The notes beneath the pieces are model-generated. The model was not told the origin of the DNA. It searched no databases and was given only the letters and a program-made list of their open reading frames with translations. Positions 25,767 to 34,291 of a stretch of 64,000 nucleotides of DNA are shown here, in pieces. Origin of the DNA: Hyphomicrobiales bacterium (GTDB lineage Bacteria > Pseudomonadota > Alphaproteobacteria > Rhizobiales > Xanthobacteraceae); the NCBI GenBank assembly GCA_016713235.1, contig JADJPN010000004.1:62001-126000 (forward strand), given 5' to 3'. The position numbers and the translations under genes were made by a program. Position 1 is the stretch's first letter, and every line of letters begins with the position of its first letter.

Positions 25767-26873
25767 ATGAGCGCTTCCTCACAAACCCTTCGTCCGCAGC
25801 CGCGTGCCGGCGTCATGGAGATCGACGCCTATGTTCCGGGCCGCAGTCATGCGCCGGGCGTCGCGAAGGTGATCAAGCTCTCCTCGAACGAGACGCCGCT
25901 CGGGCCGAGCCCGAAGGCGGCCGAGGCGTATCGCAAGGGCGCGGGCACGCTCGAGCTGTATCCGGATGGCGGTGCGACAGATTTGCGCGAAGCGATCGGC
26001 AAGACTTACGGGCTGGACCCGAACCGCATCGTTTGCGGCGCTGGCTCGGACGAGCTGCTCGCGGTGCTCGCGCGCGCCTATCTGAAAGACGGCGACGAGG
26101 CGATCTACACCACGCACGGCTTTCTGATGTACCGCAACGTCACGCTCTCCGCGGGTGCGACACCCGTGATCGCACCGGAGAAGAATTTCACGACGGATGT
26201 CGATGCAATTCTCGCCTGCGTGACCCCGAAGACGCGGATGGTGTTTCTTGCCAATCCGAACAATCCGACCGGGACGTACACGCCGATCGCCGAAGTGCGC
26301 CGTCTGCACGCCGCGCTTCCCGGCAACGTCATTCTGCTGATCGATGCGGCTTACGCGGAATATGTGCGCAAGAACGATTACGAGGCGGGGATCGAGCTTG
26401 CGGGCTCGAGCGAGAATGTCGTGATGACGCGCACGTTCTCGAAGATCCACGGTCTTGCGGCACTTCGCATCGGCTGGATGTATGGGCCAGCGGCGATCGT
26501 GGACGCCGTGAACCGCACGCGCGGCCCGTTCAATCTCGGCGCGCCGTCGATCGCGGCAGGCACAGCCGCGCTCTCCGATCTTTCGCACATGGAGAATGCG
26601 ATTTCGCACAATGTGAAATGGTTGCCATGGGTCAGCGACGAATTGAACAAGCTCGGTCTCGATGTAACGCCTAGCGTGGGCAATTTCATTCTCATTCACT
26701 TCCCGTCGGCACCGGGCAAGAGTGCGAAGGAAGCGGACGCGTTTCTGGTGGCACGCGGAATCGTGCTGCGGCAGATGGTGGCCTACAAGCTACCGAACGC
26801 ACTGCGCATGACCATCGGCACCGAAGAGCAAAATAAGACTGTGGTTGCGGCGCTCGCCGAGTTTCTGAAGTGA
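25767..26873 (+). CDS. hisC: histidinol-phosphate / aromatic aminotransferase
   Basis: A 368-residue class I/II PLP aminotransferase. It starts RAGVMEIDAYVPGRSHAPG and has SSNETPLGPSPKA, the substrate-binding FLANPNNPTGTYTP, and the PLP Lys in TFSKIHGLAALRIGW. C-terminal GIVLRQMVAYKLPNALRMTIG matches HisC. In this genomic setting, between chorismate mutase and an arogenate/prephenate dehydrogenase, the enzyme is probably used for tyrosine and phenylalanine transamination as well as, or instead of, histidinol phosphate. A second hisC elsewhere would favour the aromatic role. Confidence 0.9.
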   Translation: MSASSQTLRPQPRAGVMEIDAYVPGRSHAPGVAKVIKLSSNETPLGPSPKAAEAYRKGAGTLELYPDGGATDLREAIGKTYGLDPNRIVCGAGSDELLAVLARAYLKDGDEAIYTTHGFLMYRNVTLSAGATPVIAPEKNFTTDVDAILACVTPKTRMVFLANPNNPTGTYTPIAEVRRLHAALPGNVILLIDAAYAEYVRKNDYEAGIELAGSSENVVMTRTFSKIHGLAALRIGWMYGPAAIVDAVNRTRGPFNLGAPSIAAGTAALSDLSHMENAISHNVKWLPWVSDELNKLGLDVTPSVGNFILIHFPSAPGKSAKEADAFLVARGIVLRQMVAYKLPNALRMTIGTEEQNKTVVAALAEFLK

Positions 26874-26886
26874 CGCGATTCTCGCC

Positions 26887-27837
26887 ATGGCACCGGTCGT
26901 AAATCGCCTTGCCGTCATCGGCCAGGGGCTGATCGGCTCTTCGATCACGCGCGCGGTGAGCGCGAACAGGATCGCGCGCGAACTCGTCGTGACCGATGCC
27001 GTTCCGAAAGTGCGCAGGACCGTCGCCGAGCTTGGTTTGGGAATTGCGAAAGTCGTCGAGACAAGCGAAGAGGCGGTGCGCGACGCCGATCTCGTCGTTG
27101 CCTGCGTGCCGGTCGGTCAGTATGGCGCGCTGGCGCAGGTGATCGGCCCACATCTCAAAGCCGGCGCGATCGTTTCCGACGTGGGTTCGGTAAAGGGCGC
27201 GGTGGTGCGCGACATGCTCCCACATCTGCCGAAGGGCGTGCATCTCGTGCCCGCGCACCCGCTCGCGGGGACGGAACATTCCGGGCCGGAAAGCGGTCTT
27301 GCCGATTTATTCGAGAATCGCTGGTGCATCGTGACGCCGCTGGAGCATGCGGACGAGCACTCGGTCGAGACGGTGCGCGCGTTCTGGCGTGCGTTGGGCT
27401 CCGAAGTCGAGACCATGAGCGTCGAACAGCACGACAAGGTGCTCGCGATCACGAGCCATTTGCCGCATCTGATCGCGTTCACGATCTTTCATACCGGCCT
27501 CAAGCACGAAGAGACGTCCAACTCGGAAATCATGAAATATTCAGCCGGAGGCTTTCGCGACTTCACGCGCATCGCCTCGTCGAATCCGACCATGTGGCGC
27601 GATATCTTCCTGAACAACAAGGAAGCCGTGCTCGGCGTGTTGAAGCAGTTCAACGACGACCTTGCCGATCTTGCGCATGCGATCGAGCGGGACGATGCAC
27701 AGAAGATCGTCGACGTGCTTTCGACGAGCCGCCTTACGCGGCGAAAAGTGATTGAGAAACAACATATCTCGGTCATTTCTCCGAAGCGCGAGTACGAGGA
27801 CGCGTTTCCCATCGTTCGTCCCTACGGCGACGACTGA
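26887..27837 (+). CDS. tyrC: prephenate/arogenate dehydrogenase
   Basis: A 316-residue NAD(P)-dependent dehydrogenase that forms the tyrosine precursor. The Rossmann motif is AVIGQGLIGSSI. VSDVGSVKGAVV and HPLAGTEHSGPE are diagnostic of TyrA-type enzymes, and ITSHLPHLIAF is the C-terminal helical dimerisation segment. No chorismate mutase domain is fused; that activity is encoded two genes upstream. The name tyrC reflects arogenate specificity seen in relatives and is an inference. It lies 13 bp after hisC. Confidence 0.9.
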   Translation: MAPVVNRLAVIGQGLIGSSITRAVSANRIARELVVTDAVPKVRRTVAELGLGIAKVVETSEEAVRDADLVVACVPVGQYGALAQVIGPHLKAGAIVSDVGSVKGAVVRDMLPHLPKGVHLVPAHPLAGTEHSGPESGLADLFENRWCIVTPLEHADEHSVETVRAFWRALGSEVETMSVEQHDKVLAITSHLPHLIAFTIFHTGLKHEETSNSEIMKYSAGGFRDFTRIASSNPTMWRDIFLNNKEAVLGVLKQFNDDLADLAHAIERDDAQKIVDVLSTSRLTRRKVIEKQHISVISPKREYEDAFPIVRPYGDD

Positions 27838-27845
27838 TCGCTGCA

Positions 27846-28403
27846 ATGAGCGAAGACCTCTGGGTGTTCGGCTATGGCTCGCTGATGTGGCGGCCGGGCT
27901 TCGAATTTTCCGAGCGGCGTCCCGCGCGGCTCAACGGCGCGCATCGCGCGCTTTGTGTGATCTCGCACGTTCATCGTGGCACACCGGAGAAGCCAGGGCT
28001 TGTGCTGGGCCTGGATCGCGGCGGCAGTTGCCGCGGGATTGCCTTTCGCGTGGCGGGCAAAAACCGCGAGCAGGTAATTCAGTATCTACGCGAGCGCGAG
28101 CAGGTCACGACGGTTTATCTCGAGAAATATCGATTGGTAGATCTGCTCGACGGCAATCGTGCCCGTGTCAGCGCGGTTTGCTATCTGGTCGACCGCGGGC
28201 ATGCGCAATATTCGGGCGTGCTCTCATTGGAAGAACAGCTTACTTATGTGAAGCGCGGGCATGGCAAGTCCGGCAACAACCCGGACTACGTGCTGGCGAC
28301 CGTCGACGCGCTGCGTTCGCTCGGCATTCGCGACCGCGGGCTCGAATGGCTCGCGGACAAATTGAGAAGCGAGCGGCCCTTTACGCGGCGCGACGCGGAT
28401 TAA
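27846..28403 (+). CDS. gamma-glutamylcyclotransferase, ChaC-like
   Basis: A 185-residue protein with the ChaC fold. The N-terminal substrate-binding loop is VFGYGSLMWRPGFEF, followed by HRALCVISHVHRGTPEKPGLV, GGSCRGIAFRV and the region YLREREQVTTVYLEKY. ChaC enzymes cleave the gamma-glutamyl group of glutathione to 5-oxoproline and Cys-Gly. The catalytic Glu should lie near REQVTTVY, but I cannot identify it with certainty. It starts 8 bp after tyrC. Its 3' end overlaps a convergent small gene by 23 bp. Confidence 0.85.
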   Translation: MSEDLWVFGYGSLMWRPGFEFSERRPARLNGAHRALCVISHVHRGTPEKPGLVLGLDRGGSCRGIAFRVAGKNREQVIQYLREREQVTTVYLEKYRLVDLLDGNRARVSAVCYLVDRGHAQYSGVLSLEEQLTYVKRGHGKSGNNPDYVLATVDALRSLGIRDRGLEWLADKLRSERPFTRRDAD

Positions 28404-28776
28404 ACGGAACGACGTTGTCGCCGTCCGGGGCGCTTCCCGGTGCGCTGCCGCCCTCGATCAACGCCCGCAGATCGTGATGCGCGAAGGCGAGTGCCTCGAT
28501 GCGCTCCACCACGTGCACGTGGATTTCGTCGGTATCGTCCGGCGCAGGCTGGTTCGCGGCACCCGCGGCAATCGCGATCACCTTCGGGCCTTCCTCCGTC
28601 CGTTTTACGTAGAGCGAGACCGCGAGGTCGTAAGCTGGCGTCTGCCCGGGCAGATAGCGGCTGGTGGCGTAACGGCGGCCTGAACCGCCGCACCAGAACT
28701 GGAAACGGCTGGCGAGGTCTGGAAACTTGGTTGCGGCGAGCTGTCCCGCGTATTTCGCTCGTTCGAATCGCTGCAT
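28381..28776 (-). CDS. hypothetical protein
   Basis: A 131-residue protein. The N-terminal part (QRFERAKYAGQLAATKFPDL) is basic. The middle reads CGGSGRRYATSRYLPGQTPAYDL with a hydrophobic core, and the C-terminus is acidic then Pro-rich. It has no signal peptide. Codon use matches the neighbours and it fits the otherwise empty 400 bp before plsC, so it is probably real. It overlaps the ChaC gene by 23 bp. I recognise no family. Confidence 0.55.
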   Translation of the reverse strand: MQRFERAKYAGQLAATKFPDLASRFQFWCGGSGRRYATSRYLPGQTPAYDLAVSLYVKRTEEGPKVIAIAAGAANQPAPDDTDEIHVHVVERIEALAFAHHDLRALIEGGSAPGSAPDGDNVVPFNPRRAA

Positions 28777-28825
28777 GAGAACAAAGGTAGAACATCAATG
28801 GTTAATGTCAACTTAACGATTGAAA

Positions 28826-29563
28826 TCAAGTTCTCGTGCGCGCGATTTCCTCTCGTCCCAGAGCCACAAGCCGGTTCGTGGCCGTCTCGATCCGCGTTTC
28901 GAGTTCGCTGAGAAACGCGGTCTTTTCCATGCCCGGCTGAATCGGATCGAGAAACTCGATGCGTACTTTGCCCGGCGTGAAACGCAGCGAGCGGCGCGGC
29001 CAATAAAGGCCCGAGTTCAGCGCGACCGGCACGCAGGGCACGTTCAACTGCTCATAGAGATAGGCGACGCCGTATTTATAGTTGGGTGGTGCATCCACCG
29101 GGCGGCGCGTGCCCTCCGCATAAATGATCAGCTGGCGATTCGCTTTCATTCGCTCATGACCGAGTTCGGTGATCTGATCGAGCGCTGCCTTGCGCGCGCC
29201 GCGGTTTACCGGAATGAGCTTCGCTTTCATCGTGTACCAGCCGAACAGCGGGATCCACTGCAATTCCCGTTTCAGCACGAAAGTCGGATCGGACAATAAC
29301 GCCGCCATCGTAAAGGTTTCCCATGCCGACTGATGCTTGGAGGCGACAATGGCAGCGCCGGTAGGGATTTTATCGGCGCCAATAACCTCGTGCTCGATCC
29401 CGCAGATGTACTTCAGTAGAAAATGGTTCCCGGCCGCCCAGGAGCGCACCGCTATCCAGATATAGCGGCGCGGCAGCAGCAACAGCGGCATATAGAAAAG
29501 GATCTGGAGGAACGTGTTCAAATAGAATGAGACATTGAATAGCAGCGAACGAAAAGCCTGCAC
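28826..29563 (-). CDS. plsC: 1-acyl-sn-glycerol-3-phosphate acyltransferase
   Basis: PlsC acylates lysophosphatidic acid to phosphatidic acid at the inner membrane. The 245-residue protein has an N-terminal membrane segment (FYLNTFLQILFYMPLLLL). The acyltransferase motif I appears as ASKHQSAWET (His-x4-Asp is replaced by HQSAWE, common in this branch), motif II is IPVNRGARKAAL, and motif III is IYAEGTRR. I selected GTG 29563 because AAGGAAG stands 7 bp upstream; the frame extends to 29623 within the ydcF 3' end. The preceding ydcF gene lies 34 bp away. Confidence 0.88.
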   Translation of the reverse strand: MQAFRSLLFNVSFYLNTFLQILFYMPLLLLPRRYIWIAVRSWAAGNHFLLKYICGIEHEVIGADKIPTGAAIVASKHQSAWETFTMAALLSDPTFVLKRELQWIPLFGWYTMKAKLIPVNRGARKAALDQITELGHERMKANRQLIIYAEGTRRPVDAPPNYKYGVAYLYEQLNVPCVPVALNSGLYWPRRSLRFTPGKVRIEFLDPIQPGMEKTAFLSELETRIETATNRLVALGREEIARTRT

Positions 29564-29597
29564 GACGTAACTTCCTTCTGTGCCGCAGCGGTTTTCT

Positions 29598-30284
29598 TCA
29601 GGTCGCGCGGACGAGCGCGGCAAGATATTTCAGATACTCGAAAACGAGAAGCCGTGCGACCTGCGGGCTCGTCCACCAACTTTGCTCGCGCATCCGCTCG
29701 GTAACGACCGGATAGGGAATGAGTTCGATGCCGTCGGTTTCGCGCTCGAGTTCGACCAGCGCGCGCGGCATGTGCCAGGCCGACGTCACAATAAGAAGCG
29801 TCTTGAACCCGTGCTTCTTGGCCCAGGCCGCGGTCTCGACGGCGTTGCCGAGTGTGTTCTGCGCCTCGTGCCCAAGGTCGATGCAGCATTCCGAGAGGCG
29901 TGCAAAATCCGGAATCTGCCTGTTCAGCTCATCGTTCGTAATTGCCGGATTGACCCCGGAAACCAGCAGCCGCGTGCCGCGCTTTTTCGCAAGCAGTTCG
30001 ATCGCGTCGTTCATGCGCTGGGCGGCGCCGGTCAGCACCACAATGCCATCCGCGCTACGCGAAGTGCGCGATTGCTCGGAGTGAATCTCGTTCAGGTAGA
30101 CCGCAAAACCCGCGATCAAGGCTGCGGCCATACCGCCCGCGATGCTCCAGACCAGGATCGACAGAAAGCTCCGCCCGCGCCTCGCCCGCGCTGGTGCGGC
30201 TTCCGCCGTTTGCTGATCACTTCCCATCATCATCCAATTCATATCGAGCATGCTATTGCGAATTGCGGCAAGCAGGCGGCTCAC
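29598..30284 (-). CDS. YdcF family protein (DUF218)
   Basis: A 228-residue protein with one N-terminal membrane segment (about 40-64), facing the DUF218 domain to the periplasm. GIVVLTGAAQRMNDAIELL, RLLVSGVN, CCIDLGHEAQNTLGNAVETA and LLIVTSAWHMPRALVELER match DUF218. Family members such as ElyC act in envelope biogenesis, but the biochemical role is uncertain. The true start may be one of the downstream Met residues (11, 15 or 18-20). In related genomes I recall ftsE and ftsX just upstream; here they are absent. Confidence 0.8.
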   Translation of the reverse strand: MSRLLAAIRNSMLDMNWMMMGSDQQTAEAAPARARRGRSFLSILVWSIAGGMAAALIAGFAVYLNEIHSEQSRTSRSADGIVVLTGAAQRMNDAIELLAKKRGTRLLVSGVNPAITNDELNRQIPDFARLSECCIDLGHEAQNTLGNAVETAAWAKKHGFKTLLIVTSAWHMPRALVELERETDGIELIPYPVVTERMREQSWWTSPQVARLLVFEYLKYLAALVRAT

Positions 30285-30461
30285 GTTCCGACGACATTTT
30301 GGTCTGGAATTCGCGCGGTTTCTTGTCCCGTTTCGGGGCGGGGCGTCGGAAAAGCCTACTACACAAGGGCTACAGCCGCACCGGCGCCCGGCGTTACGGT
30401 TTTCGATCCATTAACGGGTCTGCGGCATCATGCACCTCAGTAAGTGTCGAGTGAGGTTGCA

Positions 30462-31652
30462 ATGCGTATCGAATGTCCGGCCTGCGCGGCCGGCTTTGAA
30501 GTCAGTCCTTCGGCACTTGAACCGAACGGGCGCACTGTGCGTTGCGCCGCCTGCAAAACCACCTGGTTTGCGTCCGCGCCGGCGATGGCGCTCGCCGATG
30601 GCGCGATCGAAGAAATTTCCCCGCCCGCGCGGGCCCCAGCCATCAGTGCCGAAGATCGTGCCGATCATGACGCGCTTGCGGCCGCAGGCATCCGACCCGT
30701 AACCGATGACGCCGAAATCATCGTAGTCGAGAAGGCGCCGTCCATTTCGCCTGCCGGAGAAGAACCGCCGCCGCCCGTCATGCCGAAACGAAAGACGGTG
30801 GCACGGTTCACGTCTTCAACACGCGGCCGCGAGCGGCGCTTTCCCCTCGGCCTTGTCGCGGTTCTGCTCATCGGCGTGCTGTCGCTAGGGATCGCCGGCC
30901 GCCAGTCGATCGTGCGCGCTGCGCCTGAGCTTGCATCGCTTTACGCCGCCATCGGATTTCCGGTGAACCTGCGCGGGCTCGAGTTCCAGAATATCCGTAC
31001 CAGGCAGGAAATTCAGGACGGAATCACCGTGCTCGCCATCGAGGGCGAAGTCGAAAACATCGTGAGCCGCGCGGTAGAACTGCCGCGTGTCCGGCTCTCG
31101 GTCCTTGGAGAAAACGGCGTTGAGATTTATTCCTGGACCGCGCTTTTACCGCGATCGATCCTCTATCCTCACGAACGCGTGCAATTCAAAAGCCGGCTGG
31201 CTTCGCCGCCCGCGGCGGGCAAGGAAATCATGGTCCGGTTTCTAACCCGCGGCGATCTGACGGGGGTTTTCACTAAACCGAAAGGGCATCTGGTGGCCCG
31301 TATCCTGATCGCGGAAGACGAAGAAGCATCGCGCATGTTGCTCACGCGCGCGCTCGAACTCGACGGTCATAGCGTCCATGCCTGTGCTGACGGCGCGGAC
31401 GCGCTCGAATATCTGCAAGGCGGCGGCGAGGCCGACCTTCTGCTCACCGATATTTCGATGCCGCTGATGGACGGGATCGCGCTTGCGCTCAGTGTCTCGC
31501 GCGATCGGCCGACGTTGCCAATTCTTCTGATGACCGGTTTTGCCGATCAGCGCGAGCGCGCGAGCGGTCTGGATTCGTTGATCAAGGGCGTGATCGTGAA
31601 GCCGTTTCAGATCGAGGACGTGCGCGCGAAAGTCCGCGACGTGCTGGCTTAA
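30462..31652 (+). CDS. MJ0042 zinc-ribbon/DUF3426 membrane protein fused to a response-regulator receiver
   Basis: This 396-residue frame joins two proteins that are normally separate. Residues 1-40 form a zinc ribbon (ECPACAAGF and RCAACKTTW, four Cys). Residues about 126-147 are a membrane segment, and 160-275 are the DUF3426 domain (VLAIEGEVENI, LYPHERVQFKSRL). From about residue 280 it is a CheY-like receiver (ARILIAEDEEASRML, Asp in LLLTDISMPLMDG, MTGF, VIVKPF). The membrane topology would place the receiver outside the cytoplasm, which makes the fusion suspicious. GTG 31293 could start the receiver alone. One extra G in the run at 31262-31266 would put a TAA right after DUF3426. Confidence 0.8.
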   Translation: MRIECPACAAGFEVSPSALEPNGRTVRCAACKTTWFASAPAMALADGAIEEISPPARAPAISAEDRADHDALAAAGIRPVTDDAEIIVVEKAPSISPAGEEPPPPVMPKRKTVARFTSSTRGRERRFPLGLVAVLLIGVLSLGIAGRQSIVRAAPELASLYAAIGFPVNLRGLEFQNIRTRQEIQDGITVLAIEGEVENIVSRAVELPRVRLSVLGENGVEIYSWTALLPRSILYPHERVQFKSRLASPPAAGKEIMVRFLTRGDLTGVFTKPKGHLVARILIAEDEEASRMLLTRALELDGHSVHACADGADALEYLQGGGEADLLLTDISMPLMDGIALALSVSRDRPTLPILLMTGFADQRERASGLDSLIKGVIVKPFQIEDVRAKVRDVLA

Positions 31653-33319
31653 TAGTCCTGCAAGAGCCGGTCGAGGTAATCGAGCTCCAGGCGCGGACGC
31701 GACGGATCGCTAAGGCGCCGGCGCAATTCCTCGAGCACGCGGCGCGCACGCTGCGTATCGATCTCGTCCGGTACCTTCACCGTGTAGTCGTCACCGAATT
31801 CGCGATTGCGCACGGGACGTCCCAAAGGATCGGTGCGATCGGCCTGGTCGGCTTCGGGTCCGTTCGGATCGCCGGGGCCGTCGCCCGGTCCACCCTGTTG
31901 CATCGCGTCCGCCATCGCCTGCGCGCCACGGCGTAGCTGCGATAGCGCGCGGCCTTGCGATTCGCTCGCGCCATCGGCGTCGCCCTGACCGAGAGAACCT
32001 TCGGCATCGCGCATCGCCTGTTCGGCGCGGCCGAGCGCATCGGCGGCATCCTTGCCGGGGCCGTCTTGATCGCCGTCGCCATTCTGCTGTTGGCGTTTGC
32101 GCAATTGCTCGAGCATGCGTTCGAGCTGCTGGCGCAGATCGCCCTGGCCCTGACGCAACTGGCCCATCTGGTCGCGGCCGTTCTTCTGCTGGCCTTGCCC
32201 TTGTTGTTGCTGGCGGCGGTTATCCTGCCCTTGCCGGAAGGTGCGGTCGCGCAGGCGCTGCTGTTCCTGAATCATCCGGCCGAGCTGATCCAGCGGATTG
32301 TTCTGGTTCTGCTGCGGGCCGGCCTGACGGCGGCCTTTCTGCAAATTCTCCATCAGCGACTGCAACTGATCGAGCAGCTTCTGCGCGGATTGGCGGTCGC
32401 CATTCCGCGCCATGCGCTCGATCTGGTCGAGCATGTTCTTGAGATCCTGCGGGCGCACGACGCGCGTATTCGGGTCAGGGCGCTGGAGATCGGTATTGTT
32501 GTTGTCGCGGCGTTGTTGTTCGGCGAGCGCTTGCAGATAGCGGTCGAGCGCTGCGCGAAGCTGATCCATCAGCTTCTTGATTTCCTCTGGCGAGGCGTCG
32601 CGCTCCAGCGCCTGCCGCAGCGCATTCTCGGCGGCACGCAGATCGCGCTCGACATCCGACATGGTGCCGTCCTCGATCAGCACCGCAACTTCCCAGAGAT
32701 AGGCGATGACGCCGCGCAGATCGTCGTCGGTGCGCGAGATTTTGAGGCGCGTACTCGCGGTACGCAGGCCGAGATAGACACTGGCTTCCGGGGTGAAGCG
32801 TTCCGGCGCGATCATCAGCGCATCGAGCGCATGCTGCACGCGGTCTTTGGCATTCGCATCGAACGCAAGTTCGCGGCGCTGTTCGATGAGCGCGCGGGCG
32901 ACCGGCTTTTGGAATGAACGCTGCGGAATGCGCAATTCCCGTACTTCGCTCTTGCCTTCGTTGCCGGCTTCGTCGCGTGCAGTCAGCGTGAGCCGCACCG
33001 CGGCGCCAGCCCAGGGATGTTCGGTCAAATCCTTCGTGGTTTGTCCGACGCCAGATTTGGTGCGGGCTTGCGGCAAGGCAAGCGGGAAGTTGGGTGCGTC
33101 GACAAGAGGGCGTGGCGGAAGCGCATTCGGCGCAAGCGGCGCTACGCGTTCGAACTGCGCATCGGCTTGCGTCACGCCGTAGTCGTCGCCGACGCCGTAG
33201 GAGAGGCTCAAGGCGTTGCGGCCGGCGATCTCCGGCTCTTTCGAAAACTGGATTGTGGGCGCACGATCCGGGATTGCGCGGAACGACCACTTCGCTTCGC
33301 CGACCGGAAGCCCTTTCAC
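31649..33319 (-). pseudogene. TIGR02302 (DUF4175) protein, C-terminal fragment after frameshift
   Basis: The 3' two-thirds of a gene for a large inner-membrane protein of the TIGR02302/DUF4175 family, common in Rhizobiales. As read, the frame opens at 33319 and gives 556 residues. The upstream bases to about 33410 continue the same protein sense (…EEPNPNPDSAKTGIERHF) but contain no good start. The second half is extremely Gln-rich (QNRRQQQQGQGQQKNGRDQM and similar) with long helical repeats, and ends LELDYLDRLLQDY. The family is of unknown function. The intact protein would be about 850 residues: 31649-34199 is 2551 nt, so one base too many. Confidence 0.78.
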
Positions 33320-33377
33320 GATGAGGCGAGCATCCTCGGTAATTTTGAAATGCCGCTCGATGCCGGTCTTTGCCGAA

Positions 33378-34199
33378 TCAGGATTGGGGTTCGGCTCTTC
33401 CGTCAGATTTTCCTTCGATCACGAGATCGAGTGCTGCGAGATTCGTGCCGCGAACGATCAGCACGCTTCCCGAAGGCACGGCCACCAGCGGCACTTCGCC
33501 GGGGGCCGCTTCATCGTGGCGAATGCCCGCGAGCAGTACCGGCGCGCGGCCCGTGTAGAGCGGCGGCGTGATCCAGGCGTCCACGCGATAGAGCCGCGGC
33601 GTCAGCGCACCGGTCCAATCGAAGGCGGCGATCAGACGCCGCGTGCGGTCTGAGTCGGCAATGAAGAACGTCGCGACGACCGCAAGCAGGATCGCCGCGC
33701 GAAACGCGAAAGGATCGCGCCGCGCAAGACGCGGCTGCGGCAAGCCTGCGCGAAGATTTTTCGCAGCTTCCGCCGTGCGCTGAAGATGCGCGCGCCAGAG
33801 TGCCGCCGCCATCGGATCTTCCGTCTTGGTGGCGAGTTTGTCGGTGAGCGCGGTCGCGGGGCGGTGCGCGGCGATGTTCGAGCGATCGAGCCGCGAGACG
33901 GCATCGTTCAAGCCGGGAATGCGAATGCGGATCGCGGGAACGAGTACTGCGATCAGCAGCAGCGCGAAGAGAGCGACGCCGATGATGCGTCCATAAGGCG
34001 GCAAGGAAATCCATAAGCCCGCCCAGGACAGGCTGAGAAAAATTCCGGCAGCGCAAAGCAGCGCGGCCAAAACCGGCCAGACGCTTTCCCACAACAGGGC
34101 TTGCCGCGCGCGGGATACTGCGACCGAGAGCGCGGCTAGCGCTTCGCGGACAACGCCGGAAGGAAGCTCGTTATCCTGTCTCTCAGGTGCGCCGCTCAA
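33378..34199 (-). pseudogene. TIGR02302 (DUF4175) protein, N-terminal fragment before frameshift
   Basis: The 5' part of the same gene, 273 residues. It has two transmembrane segments near 40-60 and 65-90 (WPVLAALLCAAGIFLSLSW, IIGVALFALLLIAVLVPAI) and a third near 165-185, then the extracytoplasmic region with APVLLAGIRHDEAAPGE. The frame leaves the true sequence near 33400-33415 (GAAGGAAAATCTGACG on the coding strand) and ends at a TGA at 33378. Removing one base there restores a continuous frame into the downstream fragment. It is the first of several lesions in the right half of the window. Confidence 0.78.
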
Positions 34200-34291
34200 C
34201 GAATGAGTTCCTTGCGGGTCGCCCCATGCCCAAGGAGAATTCTAAAGGGCGATTATGGCTGCCGCCAATGACTTTTGCGGCAACGCAGTGT

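Noticed and set aside
31955..32917. Plus-strand hydrophobic frame (320 codons, many Leu/Ala helices)
   Set aside because: It mimics a membrane protein but is the complement of the Gln-rich C-terminal part of TIGR02302, whose CAG codons read as CTG (Leu) on the other strand.
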